Origin: Rhodocollybia butyracea
Lineage: Eukaryota; Basidiomycota; Agaricomycetes; Agaricales; Omphalotaceae
NCBI GenBank assembly: GCA_015501585.1
Contig: JADNRY010000147.1
Location: 62,001-126,000, forward strand
Direction: 5' to 3'
Length of the DNA: 64,000 bases
Below, in pieces: positions 1 to 11,810 of the stretch. How positions within the stretch are numbered: the first letter of the stretch is position 1; the number at the start of each line of letters is the position of its first letter. Position numbers and translations under genes: made by a program. The notes below the pieces were generated by a model. The model saw only the letters and a list, made by a program, of their open reading frames with translations. It did not search any database and was not told the origin of the DNA.

Positions 1-1338
1 CTCCTTCAGCAAATATTCCAAAAACTCATACTGGACAGAAAGGACGTCCATCGTATGCTCTGAACCTTGAACAAGCTATTCTACTTCATAAACTTGGCTT
101 GTCCTGGGGCTCTATAGCAGATGCGATGGGATGTAGTTGCAAAACCCTGTACAACCACCTTGAGCGAGCAGGACTTTCGGAAGCCACACAGCATCCTTAC
201 ACCAACATTTCCGATGAAGATCTTGATCAAAAAATTTGGGAAATTGCTCAAGAGCATCCCTTCATAGGCTTTGTAATTGCCTTGGGACATCTGAAGAGCT
301 GACGGAGTATTCATGTGCCGATTTGATGCGTTCAGGATAGTTTTTGGCGTATTGATTCAGATGCAGTGTTGCTGAGGTATGTGCTTTAAGTTAAAGAAAA
401 AAATCTACCGATTCCGCTTTAGATGGGGTAACCTCATGAAGCGCAGAGCTTACAAGGTTTGGGGAGCAAATGCACTTTGGCACCAAGACGGCAACAAGAA
501 GCTTTGCCCATGGGGATTCTGGGTCCATGGTTGTGTGGACGGCCACTCGAGACTCATTATCTACCTTCAATGCTGTTCAAACAAGACTTCGGATACAGTG
601 CTAGGCTTGTTTCAGAATGCTACCACGACCTTTGGATGGCCTAGTCGAGTTTGGGGTGATTTTGGAAAAGAAAACAACGGGATTGAACTATCTATGGTCA
701 CTCATTGGGGTGAAGCTCATAGAGCATACATACGTGGAAGGTTTGTTTTGTGTTTGATCTGTTGTTTCTGCATCTTTTAAAAAAGTGATATCAGATCCTC
801 ACACAACATTCGAATTGAGAGTCTTTGGCGGGACATACGGAAGGACACCCTTGAGGCATTCCGGAAAATATTTGATTACCTGGAGAAGAATGGCTTACTT
901 GACATGACCAACAACATGCAACGCCTTTGTTTATATGCTGTATTCCAACCCCGGATACAGGATTCACTACGACGCACCGCTGATGCTTGGAACCATCATC
1001 AATTACAAACTGAACACCAAAAGACGCTGCTTGCTCTCTATGAGCTGAGCCATGAGTATGCCAAGACACGGGGATATTGGACTGGAGACCCAGGAGATGA
1101 CATCCAGACTGCTCAGCACCCATCCTATGGGCTTGAGGATGAGGGGGTTCCAGGAGATCATCAGGTTCCAGAAGAAGATAGCGGTAATATTTGGGTTAAC
1201 GAGGATGAGGACATCACTTTCGTGCAGGAAGCATTTCAGAAGATGGACTTTGATATCACACGAGACGACGACAACTGGGGTATTGATGTTTATTGTGAGG
1301 CTGTCTTATTATTTAAAGCTTTTGTTGATGCTTTATAG
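1..1338 (+). pseudogene. DDE integrase/transposase gene, 5' cut by window edge, decayed
   Basis: The frame is open at the left edge and encodes a helix-turn-helix-like start (LGLSWGSIADAMGCS, then CKTLYNHLERAG) followed by an integrase catalytic core. The core shows WHQDGN (first Asp), WGDFGKEN (second Asp) and, after an intron, NIRIESLWRD (Glu). This is the eukaryotic integrase-core family common in mushroom genomes. Inferred introns are 377-422 and 741-794; the last exon ends at the TAG at 1336-1338. Between the HTH and the core the aligned frame has two TGA codons (300-302 and near 336), both where Arg would be expected, so the gene is probably dead. The acidic C-terminal tail is open. No terminal inverted repeats were found on the right side, so the mobile unit is not delimited. 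Confidence 0.75.
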
Positions 1339-1781
1339 CTACTACTTTGCTACTATCTATTAAATAGCAAATTCGGTGCTTTGTCCACCAGTAATAAATT
1401 AATTGGGCACTTGTAAATTGCAGCGGTCAAGATTTAGAACTTGACCGTCGCCATTTACCGTCACGAGGTCCTGCAATTTTGTTGCAGACTGACAGTTTGT
1501 CCCAGGGTCAGTAATTCCAATGGAACAAAATATAACTTGTTATAAAAGTGACAACATAGTAACAACCATGGTTATACACCAGGAGTTCAAGGTACTACTG
1601 TTTTGTAAATATGCCGCTGCTTTGTGTAATTAATTACGAGAAAGCAGCCACCCCAGAAAGAAAATGCACTGTAATCAGAGGAAAGTAGCTAGTAAATATG
1701 CCGCCACCAGGGGAAAACAAGAAAATACAGTCTTGATATTCACTTGATTTTTTACACACTATTATGCCCATACAGAAACCA
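1339..1781. other. Intergenic, no gene seen
   Basis: No supported coding frame. AT-rich spacer between the decayed integrase and the 18-bp minisatellite. Confidence 0.5.
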
Positions 1782-2033
1782 AACCCAGTTTCCAGCAGAA
1801 ACCCAGTTTCCAGCAGAAACCCAGTTTCCAGCAGAAACCCAGTTTCCAGCAGAAACCCAGTTTCCAGCAGAAACCCAGTTTCCAGCAGAAACCCAGTTTC
1901 CAGCAGAAACCCAGTTTCCAGCAGAAACCCAGTTTCCAGCAGAAACCCAGTTTCCAGCAGAAACCCAGTTTCCAGCAGAAACCCAGTTTCCAGCAGAAAC
2001 CCAGTTTCCAGCAGAAACCCAGTTTCCAGCAGA
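1782..2033. repeat. 18-bp minisatellite, 14 near-perfect copies
   Basis: The unit ACCCAGTTTCCAGCAGAA (18 bp) repeats 14 times in a row with no visible change until the last unit runs into ACCCGGGTTTCC. Because 18 is a multiple of 3, several frames on both strands are open through it, giving artificial repeat ORFs (NPVSSR on plus, SAGNWV on minus). I see no start, promoter or flanking coding sequence, so I treat it as non-coding. The near identity of the units implies recent expansion or strong homogenisation. Confidence 0.95.
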
Positions 2034-3404
2034 AACCCGGGTTTCCCTCATATTGTTATAAAGGAACCATTGCCAAATGCCCAGTGCTTCCGGACTATCA
2101 AAGTAGAGATAATCTAAGCGCGCCCCAAAATACTACGTAGAAGTCAAGCCGTAAGTTCGGCAACCAATAATACAAAACAATTGAATCAGCAGGATGGCTC
2201 GGGGACACGTCGGTTGTTACTGATGTTCCTGTAGTTGTCCCGCAAGCAAGCCCGCAAGTCACTCAGACCACTCTCAACAATGACCAACTCTCAGTTTTCA
2301 ATTTTATTGTAATTGTATATAATTGCTAAAACAATGTAAAGAACTGCCATTGATTTACTACCAAAGGAAACTATTTTAATAGTGGTGTGTCTGAGCATTC
2401 AGCAGGTTGTTCAAGTTGTTGAGGTCATTGTGCATGCGGAGCGCTCTATCGGCACATGGTTTTTTATATAAACATTTAAGTTGCCGTTTGTTGTTGTAAA
2501 GGGGGGAATTCAGATACAAGCTACGCTCATCCTCCAAATGTGGGGACAAAAGCACACCAGAGGGTAGAGATGGGTAAAGCCCTGGGTCAACAACCTGATG
2601 GGGTCTCATTCCATAAAACTAGGTACTTATATACTATACAACTGTATACTACACTATATAAGGGAATTGACTTGCTATAAGTCCAGGCAAGTCATTATGA
2701 GTCATTTAGAATCATTGCACAGTCATGCACAGTCAATGACTCAATGCACAGTAACTATGTACTACAAATGAGTCAATGCAATATGGACACATTATGGCTC
2801 CAGTCCATATGAGTCAGTCCAGGTTTGTACATGGAGGCACTTGCAAATCTGCCTATCCATAAATTCCTACACCGTTGATCCTGAATTTGGCGCACGTCTA
2901 GAATGGCCGGTTATCTCTCCGGGACACTGACCGGAGAAATCCTCTAAACCTGCACATTTTGACTGGGTTTCTAGAGAAACCCCGGAAACAGGGTTTCCAA
3001 ATAGAATAAGCCGCCGATAGCAGATGGGTCGGACGCCCATATCCATGAACAACAGAGCTATCAGCGAACGTTTACTGACCTCAAGCAAGCGGCAAAGAAA
3101 CCGCTATTGGACAGTCTCTAAAATTTGTAACAGAGACAGATCAAAGTCCAGCATGGTTTCGCATCCAACTATAAAGTAAAGATAAGCGAGATATCAGGAA
3201 CTGGCATCGTTGGCTGCAAATGAATGAGGTAAGAAGATAAAAAGCTTTCAAAGGGGCAAGTGCTGTGAAGAAAAATTCCACAGGTCTCAGTCGGAGTCAG
3301 CGCTGAGCGTAGTAGTAATCATGTAGGTCATGGATGATCAGTGGGTGCACAGTGAACGGTTAGGTGAACAGAATCCAACAGTATGACTTCTAACAAGCAA
3401 CCAG
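2034..3404. other. Intergenic, no gene seen
   Basis: No convincing coding frame on either strand. It contains a cluster of AP-1-like heptamers, listed separately. Confidence 0.5.
2690..2820. promoter_or_regulatory. Cluster of AP-1/Gcn4-like heptamers (TGAGTCA/TGACTCA)
   Basis: Four matches to TGAGTCA or its complement lie within about 115 bp (near 2697, 2738, 2768 and 2808), with several GCACAGTCA and partial copies between them. Fungal bZIP factors (Gcn4/AP-1 type) bind TGACTCA. The nearest intact downstream gene is the methyltransferase at 3880, more than 1 kb away. The motifs are partly inside a short imperfect repeat, so they may be a repeat by-product and not a control region. Confidence 0.25.
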
Positions 3405-3600
3405 TGTTGCTTGCGCAGAATGGAACAAAGTAGCATGAAAAGGCTCTCACTTATGTAGAACAAGATATTCCAAACAAGATAAAGGGTTCTTGCTTGCACA
3501 GAACCAGGTATTCAAAGAACAAAGGCTCTCTCGCTTACGCGGAACAGGGTGGGTCTAAAATGATATCAGATGCAATAGGGTTCTCGCTTGCGCAGAAGCA
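3405..3600 (+). repeat. Degenerate direct repeat of a GCTTGCGCAGAA-type unit
   Basis: Four or five imperfect copies of a unit like GGGTTCTCGCTTGCGCAGAA recur every 40-55 bp (around 3405, 3450, 3485, 3525 and 3577), separated by variable AT-rich sequence. The open frame through it (3494-3748) looks like a by-product and resembles no family I recognise. Confidence 0.5.
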
Positions 3601-3879
3601 GAAGCAACATGTACTTATGTGTCACATTGAGGACCACCGAAAGTTCCCAGTCCGGTGCATGAGTTCTACCGGACCAGACGTGAATGACTCTGAGGGATTT
3701 TTAGGAGAATACACCCCAACAGCAGTGAACTTTGGAGAGAAAATTTAGATGCCCGGTGGATGATGCTAGGTAGTTGGGCTGTTATCAGATGACCATGAGA
3801 CATAAGCTGTCACAAAATGGAAGGAGATGGAAGTTCGCATATAGCGCCCATTTTCTGAAAGGCGTCTACCGCTTTCATG

Positions 3880-4780
3880 ATGACCACATCTGGTATCATC
3901 TCCATTCCTTTGATCTTCTCTACAATCGCATTACACCACAAAGCTTTCACTAACCCAAATCCAAATCGTGCGCAGACGACACCTGTATTGACAGCTGGAT
4001 TCGTGGAGAAGAGCTCATTGTGCCACTATGCCTTCACTTCCCTAGGCCATAAAGTGACATTACTAAGTTTTCGTGGATCGATGTACTCTACTTATCATCT
4101 TCACCATAGGCAATCGTCTGGCTCGTTGGCGGTGCAGAGATAGCGATCATTTTAGCCAGAAACAGATTATTCTGGAAACATTCACGCGAAGTCTTGCAGA
4201 ACTTAGTCCCGTCTGGAGACTATCGTAGGATTGGAGAGATGAACCCATGGTTTTTGACGGGCGCAGGCCTGATCATCGCAGGGTCTGTCTTGAGATGGGT
4301 CTGCTTCAGGACGCTCGGGAGGATGTTTACATTCGACGTCGCTGTGCAGAAGGACCACAGGCTGATTACTAGTGGTCCATATTCAATTATGAGGTCCGTA
4401 TATGGACAAAGAATCCGACTTTGACCATACTTATCATAACAATAGACATCCGTCATACTTTGGCCTACTTCTTATCGTTGCTGGACTGTTTATCTGGCAA
4501 GGCGGGCCAGCATCATTCACAAGGCAAAGTGGAATTCTCAATAAATGGGGAGGCAAGGCATTCGTAACTGCTTATGCTACCTGGCTCGGCATCTTAGGTA
4601 TGTCCAGCTAATGATCAGTATGCTCCATATACTTACTACAGCTTACTACGAACTGCATGTACAGGCCTCGGTCCTATCTACCGAGCACATAAAGAAGATG
4701 CTCTTATGCGCAGAGAATTTGGGGACCAGTGGACTGAATGGGCATCGCGAACGAACTTGGTGATACCATGGCTTTATTAA
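3880..4780 (+). CDS. ICMT-like isoprenylcysteine carboxyl methyltransferase family protein (copy A)
   Basis: Four exons (3880-4053, 4110-4393, 4446-4597, 4665-4780) with GT-AG introns of 52-67 nt give an intact 241-residue membrane protein. The ATG at 3880 is preferred over 3877 because the paralogues start M-A-T-S-G. The C-terminal half carries the family signature: KDHRLITSGPYSIMRHPSY, then a hydrophobic helix, then EFGDQWTEWASRT and IPWLY. Members of the ICMT/PEMT superfamily use S-adenosylmethionine in a membrane-embedded site; true ICMT methylates the C-terminal prenyl-cysteine of CaaX proteins in the ER. This protein could instead act on a small lipid or terpenoid substrate. It is the most divergent and only plus-strand member of a four-copy set; the others lie at 28.7-36.0 kb with identical intron positions. 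Confidence 0.85.
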
Positions 4781-6901
4781 CGGACAGCCGGAATGTCCTT
4801 ATGGAATGTCCTGCTGCAATAAGTTATATCAGGATAATTTTGCTTGAATGAGGTTCCAGCAACGATATTCAGCGATAGAATTGTACCAACAGGCCGGATC
4901 GTTATGCTGTGAATCGATACTTAGAAACGGATTCCGAACGCTTCGTGCGTTGACGTATAACTACCACCGCCGCTCCGAAACACTTTGGATTCCTATCTAC
5001 ATGTGTCCTTCCTCCCCCGGGTGCTGAGTCCTCGTAGGGAACTGCTCAGATGACACTAGCTGCGCTGCATAGTACGTTCCGGCTGAATCCAAGCGGGTGT
5101 GATCTGCAGTGAACGGCACTGCAGGCAAACGTAACTTTCGAAGTATTAACGTTTTAACCCTTCCATGGAATAGCTTGTTTAGGTTTTGTTTGGCATCGTG
5201 CGCATCTGCTCGGACGGCGATGTTCGCTGAGCGGTGTTAAGGATGAGTAGTTGCTGTTCAGTGTTGATAGCTGGTATGAGCGAGTTCACCCGTGAAACGT
5301 ACCTGGCAAGGCTTCAGCGCCATAGAGTCCTTATCTTGAGCTATACGTAGCTTCTTGGAAATTGAAAGTGGCATGAGTTGTGAATAGATGAAGGGTCAAC
5401 CGGTCACAACGTCATGGTAGAAAATTAAAAAATCAATGAAAGATTCTTCTCGAATCTCGAGCGCGCGCGCTGGTGTCGTTGTAGATACCCTCTTGATGCC
5501 CTCTATCAGAACACAAGAAAACGAGGCAGATTCGAAGCCTCCCCGGCCAGTCCCGATTCCGTCTTTTTCGTCTTGACCTCTTATACTTGATGAACGTAAA
5601 TATCATGGTGGTGGGCAGGCTCTCGAAGCTCATCAAGAAGAGGAAATCACACAGAGCGACGAAACCGCTGCTGGAGGCGGAGATGGAGACAGATTCTTGA
5701 GAAAAAATATAATTATACTGTTACCGGAGATGAACGCAACTGCTCCGAGCTGCACAATTTTACCTACGTCCATGGATACCCTATCTGCAAGCCAAAAGAA
5801 CTGCAGCAGTGCTGGTTCTAGTTCATCCCAAATCCCCAAGGACAGCATAAATCCGGATTCGGAGGGCAATGTGGACGATAGCGCATCATCTAAAATTAAA
5901 TTTAGTCAATGGCGAAAGCAACGGGCCAGCTCCAGACAAAGTTGCGTCTCTTGCAAAATACTGATTCTTCAACCCCAGGCCTTATTCTTCGTGTACATGC
6001 GGATACCCGATGGATATGATGGAAGCATTGAAACATTGACAGTTCGGACTTTAACGTTTCAACTCATGCCCTACAATGAAATTTCGAGCCTGGTGACGTC
6101 GACCCCGCGTCCTGTGTCGACCTTATTTGTGTATTCGGAATTTAGACGCCTTCCAGAAACTGTGGAGGCGCCAGCAGTATTCGCGTTCTTTGGCACCGAA
6201 GCCTGGAGTTATCGCAAATTGAGTTCCTCCCTGTTCCTCACTTCCCTCATCGTTTTGAATTCAACTCTAGCAAAGATGTAGACGGCAACGAATGAGTGAC
6301 CGAGATTACCACAGTGTTGTTCGGTTGGACACGTACCCATCACCCTGTCAGTGTTATCCACCACTCCACGCACTCCACGCAACGAAATATACTATTACTT
6401 TTATTAATGGTAAATCTACTATTCGGTTCTCTCGAACGGAGATGAGAAAGTATATGAAACGGCTGCCAGGTGGATACGAGCCTGAGCAAAAAACGCCATG
6501 ATGATGAGTTATTAGGCAAGGCCCCTGTCGCCGAGAGGCTAGGCCATACCACAGCGATGTAAACAAACAAAGCAACGAAAAAAGAAAGGCTTGAGCCTGC
6601 AATTAAGTTAGATACAATGAGGATAGAGCGTCTATATGCGATATGTATGTACAGTGTGATCAGACGGACAGGCCAAAGGCCAATAAAAAATCTGTAGAAG
6701 AACGAGGCAAATCCTAACGTTTATTTACAGTTGAATGTCGCGTCCAGCGGACCGCGAAGGGAAGTCGTAACGAGCGTGGAGGAGGGGGGGAGTCGTCGTC
6801 ATGAAAGAAGGTACCAATTACACAATCAACGTCTAAAAATCCCAAGAAAAAGATATACCGAAAGAAACGGCCGAGTAGAGCCGAGGTGGTTTTTTCGACG
6901 T
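4781..6901. other. Intergenic, no firmly supported gene
   Basis: An uninterrupted frame at 5697-6281 (plus, 194 codons) is Ser-rich at the start and has no recognisable motif, promoter or splice pattern, so I do not call it. Opposing short frames overlap it. A (CGCG)-rich tract lies near 5460. Confidence 0.4.
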
Positions 6902-7759
6902 TTACTTGCGTTGTTTTCTCTTTTTTTCAATGGTTTTTGCCCCCGCCCTGTGAATTCTGCGCTCAAGCTCGCCACTCTCCACCATTTCTCGGATATCAGT
7001 TATCGAGCCGACGGATTTACCCCCGACAAGTAGAACAGGAAGATCGGAAGATGAAGTTAACCGCAAAAGCATAGGCTTTAGAACCTCTGCGTCATCACGA
7101 ATGTCGACGTCGATTATTGTTGGGGCTGGATGCAGATTCATCGAGTAAAGAACAGCTTTGATTTCCCGAGAAACGGGAGAGTAAAGCTGGGAGAACACGT
7201 TAGTTTAACCCTGAACCAAATAAAGAAAGCTTGAGCGCACCTTTGAGTAAAGGAGAACAGGATTTCTAGTCCACAAATCTTCAACCATGACCTCGACTTC
7301 CTCGATAGCGCGCGTGCTTCGGGTATCGAATTCAAGCACAAGTTGCGGGTCAATAGGCAGTGCGGGATCAACTGTGGGAGGAATCACGTTCGCGGCCAGA
7401 CTGGAGACGAAGTTTGAAACAGCAGCCAGTTCCTGCTCTGGTGTGAGCGCAAGTGGTGGCTGGTTCGAGCTTCTGTGTGGACCAGTTGCGATATGAGAAT
7501 TGCGCATGGCATCGAGAGCTTCGGCAATGCTGTGGCTCGTTCGATGGGGAGCACTGGTGGTCGACAGCGCTGGGCGCTGAACAAAGAATATGTAGTATGA
7601 AAGGAATACCAGCGACAAAAACACTAGTAGCGATGTGCGATTACGGGCTTTGCGGGTATTTTTGACGGCCATGAAGGACAAGGGGATAGTAGCCTTTTCG
7701 TCGAAAGACAAAGGCAAAGACCTAAGTGGCGTCCGACTAGTAATGCGAGGAATAGACAT
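6902..7759 (-). CDS. Membrane-anchored glutaredoxin-like protein lacking the catalytic cysteine
   Basis: Two exons (7759-7241 and 7186-6902, intron 54 nt) give 267 residues; an internal ATG at 7672 would give 238 and put the single hydrophobic anchor (LLVFLSLVFLSYYIFFV) near the N terminus. That arrangement, followed by a Ser/Pro-rich stem and an acidic linker, resembles secretory-pathway monothiol glutaredoxins (yeast Grx6/Grx7 type). The C-terminal domain keeps the thioredoxin-like pattern: LLYSK before the active site, DLPVLLVGG where TVP-V usually stands, and GSITDI near the end. The active-site tetrapeptide, normally CPYC/CPYS/CSYS, reads S-P-V-S, so the nucleophilic Cys is Ser. Glutathione-dependent oxidoreductase activity is therefore unlikely; a structural or non-redox role is possible. 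The exon junction falls just before the active site. Confidence 0.8.
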
Positions 7760-10700
7760 GGGGGTAGTAGTACTAATAAAAGAAGGAGAATATCTGGTAA
7801 GGAACGTGGTGGTTAAAAACAAAAATAGGATTTGAAATAACTTTGACAGCCGGATCACTCCTGACCCAAATCGGAAATACGCCGATTGCACCCGAAACGC
7901 TAGTAACGAACGCTCTCAAGCGCTCGACACTTGTAGCTCAACTGAGTACCAGCGATATCATTATCGATGAAGAGTGATTCTCTAGTTCTCAAATCAGTCC
8001 GAGTTTCCTACTGGCAGTGATATATGGCCAGTTCCCCTCGAGGTATGTGGAAAGATAAGCCTCGCCCCATGTACGTGCGGCTGAAACTCAAGTTCTACGT
8101 TACTGTGTTGAATAATAGGGACCAGTAACATACAGCCCTGACAAGATTCTTCCGCACTGGAGGCGATACTTACGCTGGGCAATGATCGAATCGATGATCC
8201 CCAGGGGATAGCAACCGTCTTAGTATTAATAGTTATCTACTTGCTATCAGCGACGACGACAAAGAGGATTACGACTTACACGGCCCGTACCTCTCCAATC
8301 TTCAAACGGCCGGAGATTCCACGACGACTAGCCGGGAGAACATATACTTTTAGAGTGCAAGGGTGTCAATCGGCATTCCAGTTACTTTTGAATGCTATCT
8401 AGTTTGGGTTTCAGCAGTAACAGCCTTTCATTTGATGCTGGGACCGTGACGTTCTGAATCCTAGAAAGGACTTAAGAGCACTTTAGGGAATCAGGGGGGA
8501 CATGGAGGAGACTTGACATCGGAAATTTAATCACTTACTGGTCAAATGTAACCTGCCGTGAAAATACCGCCACGAACAGCAATGACACGGACTACATACG
8601 AAAGCCTACCAACGCCACAGGCGACATGAAAGCTTGCAGCGTGCGACTATTTCACCGACTCGGATGAGTCGTTCGATATATCCACCCATCGAGACTCCTC
8701 GGGCTTGGCCCTGGGCCTGAGCGCTGAGCGCTTGAGTTCTGAGCTTCAAAGTAGAAGGTTAGCGTCGGATAGGGGCCTACTTGTGCTGACCATAAAGCAA
8801 ACTAAAGACTAGCGTCGGAAAGCGTCACCTTGCTAGACTCTTGAGTGAGGGACCTTTCAGCTAGCCTACTAGACCATAAATTATGGCTTGTATATCGACC
8901 AACGGTTCTCCGCCGACTGTTTGCTGCTGTAGTGTCCATCCAGATGATCGCTTAATATGCAACCTTGATCAGGCTCTCCGCTGGTCCACTTTCTCTCCAA
9001 ACGTCTCAAAAAAAGTTTGTCGATCAAAGACGGCCGCACGAGCGATCTCGACATAAACAGCGGCAGACTCGAGATCACTTCATCGTAGACTGATCTTCCC
9101 AGAATATAGACAATTAATAGCGTCTCCATCTCTTCACCGGCTCAACTAGAACTGATGAGCGGCGAGGCCGGTGAGGCTGCACAGCGTCTTCAGGTGAAGC
9201 TTCGAAGGGCGGGTTTCTGGATTTCTGCTGGGAAACAGAGAAGAGGCCGGGTGATATGATACAATTATAACGTTTTTTCACGTCATGATTAGTGTGCTCA
9301 CCGGATGGTCCATGGACACCTAATCGATAATCAACGACGAGCAAAACGTGGGCGTACTAGGCGTCTATCTTCGGCGTCTAGACGTTTATCTTATCTAAAT
9401 CTTCCTTCCGTCTACCGAAGAGAACTGGAAAGCTCTGCTACATACGTATTCAGGTACTACATATGCAGGGAAAGAAAGCGATAAGTTGATTAATTGAATT
9501 AACCGGGCCCATCTGGCGACTTACCAAATATTACCATACCGTATTTACACAAACGCCAGGATAATGAATGAACGAACGTGAACGGTTCACGATGCAGGCC
9601 TAAGAATCAGCGGAGCGATAGGTCGAATACAGCGATGGAAATTCGTACTTACGTATAACGGCCCAAAAAAACGGAACAGGTATCACATACACCTCTCAAA
9701 TAATCAGCTTTTTCTGTCAACCCTTCGCTCGATTCCGTCTTTCAATCCATCACTCGGGCCAGCATCTCGTCCGTCCCAGTTCACCTGTTAGTTGTCCTCC
9801 CTGCCTTGCGAAATTTGTCTGTATTATGAACATCAGTGGGACAAGCCAAAGACGTGATAGTGCATATATGCTCCTTCGAAAGATGGGGGTGTACCGATCT
9901 GACCGTAGCTGCCGCATTTTTGGAAGAGACACCTCGATGAGTGCAAAAAAGGACATTTGGTGGCTTATTTTGAGTGCATACAATTTGAACCAGATTAAAT
10001 CTGGGGCTTCAACAAAGCTATATGAACCAGCATGGGTCTGGTAGGTTTTGCATGATATAACACGATTGAACGACAGCATTGAGGGAGTTGGTGCACGATG
10101 GGACTTACCCCAAGGCTTGGCTTGGGTAGTACTACTAGTAAAACGCTGCAATGAGCTGGGATAGAAGCTGCATGCAGGTCTTCGATTACTTCGTACGCTG
10201 CAGCAAGAATCGCCCCAGCTGCAGGGTCATTTCACTAGCGCACCGTACACCACGGATGGAGTGTGTCGACGATCTTCGTCGTCTTTCACCTCGCTCAGTA
10301 CGTCCTCTGCTGCCGTAATTCTATAACAGTTGCGATTCAGCAATAGAGTTAGCGTTGAGGGTGCCGGTGACGCTCTAAATAAATCCTCGCTTGATCCACC
10401 AACAACGCGTCAGACAGATAGCCTTGATGAAGAAAATCGAACCATACGTACAGAAAGTGCTGACGAACGTATCAGAGACGCTTGAATATGGACTTTTCTT
10501 CATGTCATCGGTACAAGTCTTTATCATGCCCAATACACTTTCACTTCGCTGAAGACTATAGGAGTTGAAAGGGGTCTATTCCTTCTCGAAAGGCACACAG
10601 GTGATTTAAATTACCATGATTTCCAAAAGCTCTCACAAAGCCTGATTCGGACTACGACAGACTCGGCGATCGGTAAGAATGGTGCTCGAGATGCACATGC

Positions 10701-11705
10701 ATCTTAGAACTATGAAATGAATACTTGAACCAAGAGTTAATCTAAATGTGGCATCTCCTACTCGCCAGTTGTGCTTGAGCGCCTCTAATCACGATCTCCG
10801 AAGATTATCCTTATAGTTCGCTTTCCCCTTGTCTGACTTGACTGCGAACTCTGAGGTCAATAAGTTTTTCTATCAAGTGGTGCCACGACAGAGAAAATCT
10901 GCTGGGGTAGAATTTGAAGCAAAGATAGGAAGGAAACCAGAAAGCAGCCTTCAGGAGATCTGAAGATCATCATGCTTAACTTTGGCCGTTATGTGCGGGC
11001 ATAGCTCATTTTATTTGCCTGAATATCTCGGGGCGCATGCTTGATTCGCCAGCGTTGTCATGGAACGACTTTCACTTTGTTCCGTCCTTCGAAGGGAGTA
11101 ATGCGCCAATAACTAGGTATGTGACAAGATTTCTTTCAGGTTAGATGTTGGAGTTTGGAGACTGGTAACATTGAACGCCTCGCCACTCTGATTTGTCGGA
11201 AACGCTAAAATAAGAAAGGGGGTCTACTTGGCCGGTTCCTTCTTCTTCCAAGTAGATATCAGTATCGGTCATTCGTTACCTGCGAGTAGGTACCCGCGTT
11301 AAGCCTTAGTGGACAGAAATAGAGATGGCACAGCTCACCTATGAGGATATAAGGGTATCACCGAGACGCAATGCGGAAACCTAGAATGAGAGGCCACCGA
11401 GAGACTGCGTAGCATAATCAACGGTATAGTCCCAGATATGATAATCCGATCTTTGGATTCGGAGTGGATGCTGCCGCTTGTCATTGTACTATTTGTCGAG
11501 ACCAGTTAAGTAGAGGACTAAGCTGGACTACTTAAGCTGGACTATGCCCATGGTCAAATGATTTTCCTGTCTGCTGAATTATCGTTCTTACTCTTATCGC
11601 ACATCCAGCAGCGTGCTGAGTTTTGTTCCGTCAGCATCGTAGGTCAACCTTGTGGTTTTTGTAAGTCGATTATCGATAGCCTGAAGAGCAACGATGGCTT
11701 GGAAA
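7760..11705. other. Long intergenic stretch, no gene seen
   Basis: Nearly 4 kb without a frame I can support. The longest frames (9750-10151 minus, 8881-9129 minus) are low-complexity or lack family features and good splice contexts. No RNA gene, terminal repeats or retrotransposon motif recognised. Confidence 0.45.
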
Positions 11706-11709
11706 TAGG

Positions 11710-11770
11710 CACGTGGGCGTTAGTCTTGATCCGGCCCGATCAGCACGTGGTTTTGACAGGAGTTTATAAG
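11710..11770 (+). promoter_or_regulatory. Paired CACGTG boxes and TATA-like element upstream of IMP dehydrogenase
   Basis: Two perfect CACGTG palindromes (11710-11715 and 11744-11749) lie 34 bp apart, 62-101 bp before the IMPDH start codon, with a TTATAA element at 11764-11769 between them and the ATG. CACGTG is the core site for fungal bHLH regulators such as Cbf1/Pho4 types. Function is inferred from position only. Confidence 0.45.
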
Positions 11771-11810
11771 GAAGACCTGTGAGAATAAAAAATTCGGCTA
11801 AAGAGCCCAT

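Noticed and set aside
1782..2033. CRISPR-like array
   Set aside because: Direct tandem units without spacers in a eukaryotic genome; it is a minisatellite.
1744..2117. Repeat-containing ORFs on both strands (NPVSSR and SAGNWV repeats)
   Set aside because: They arise only because the 18-bp unit has no stop in several frames; there is no promoter, splice context or non-repeat coding flank.
5697..6281. 194-codon plus-strand ORF
   Set aside because: No recognisable family, promoter or splice pattern; opposing frames overlap. Kept as a note in the intergenic entry only.
9750..10151. 133-codon minus-strand ORF
   Set aside because: No motif, no splice context and biased composition; probably chance.
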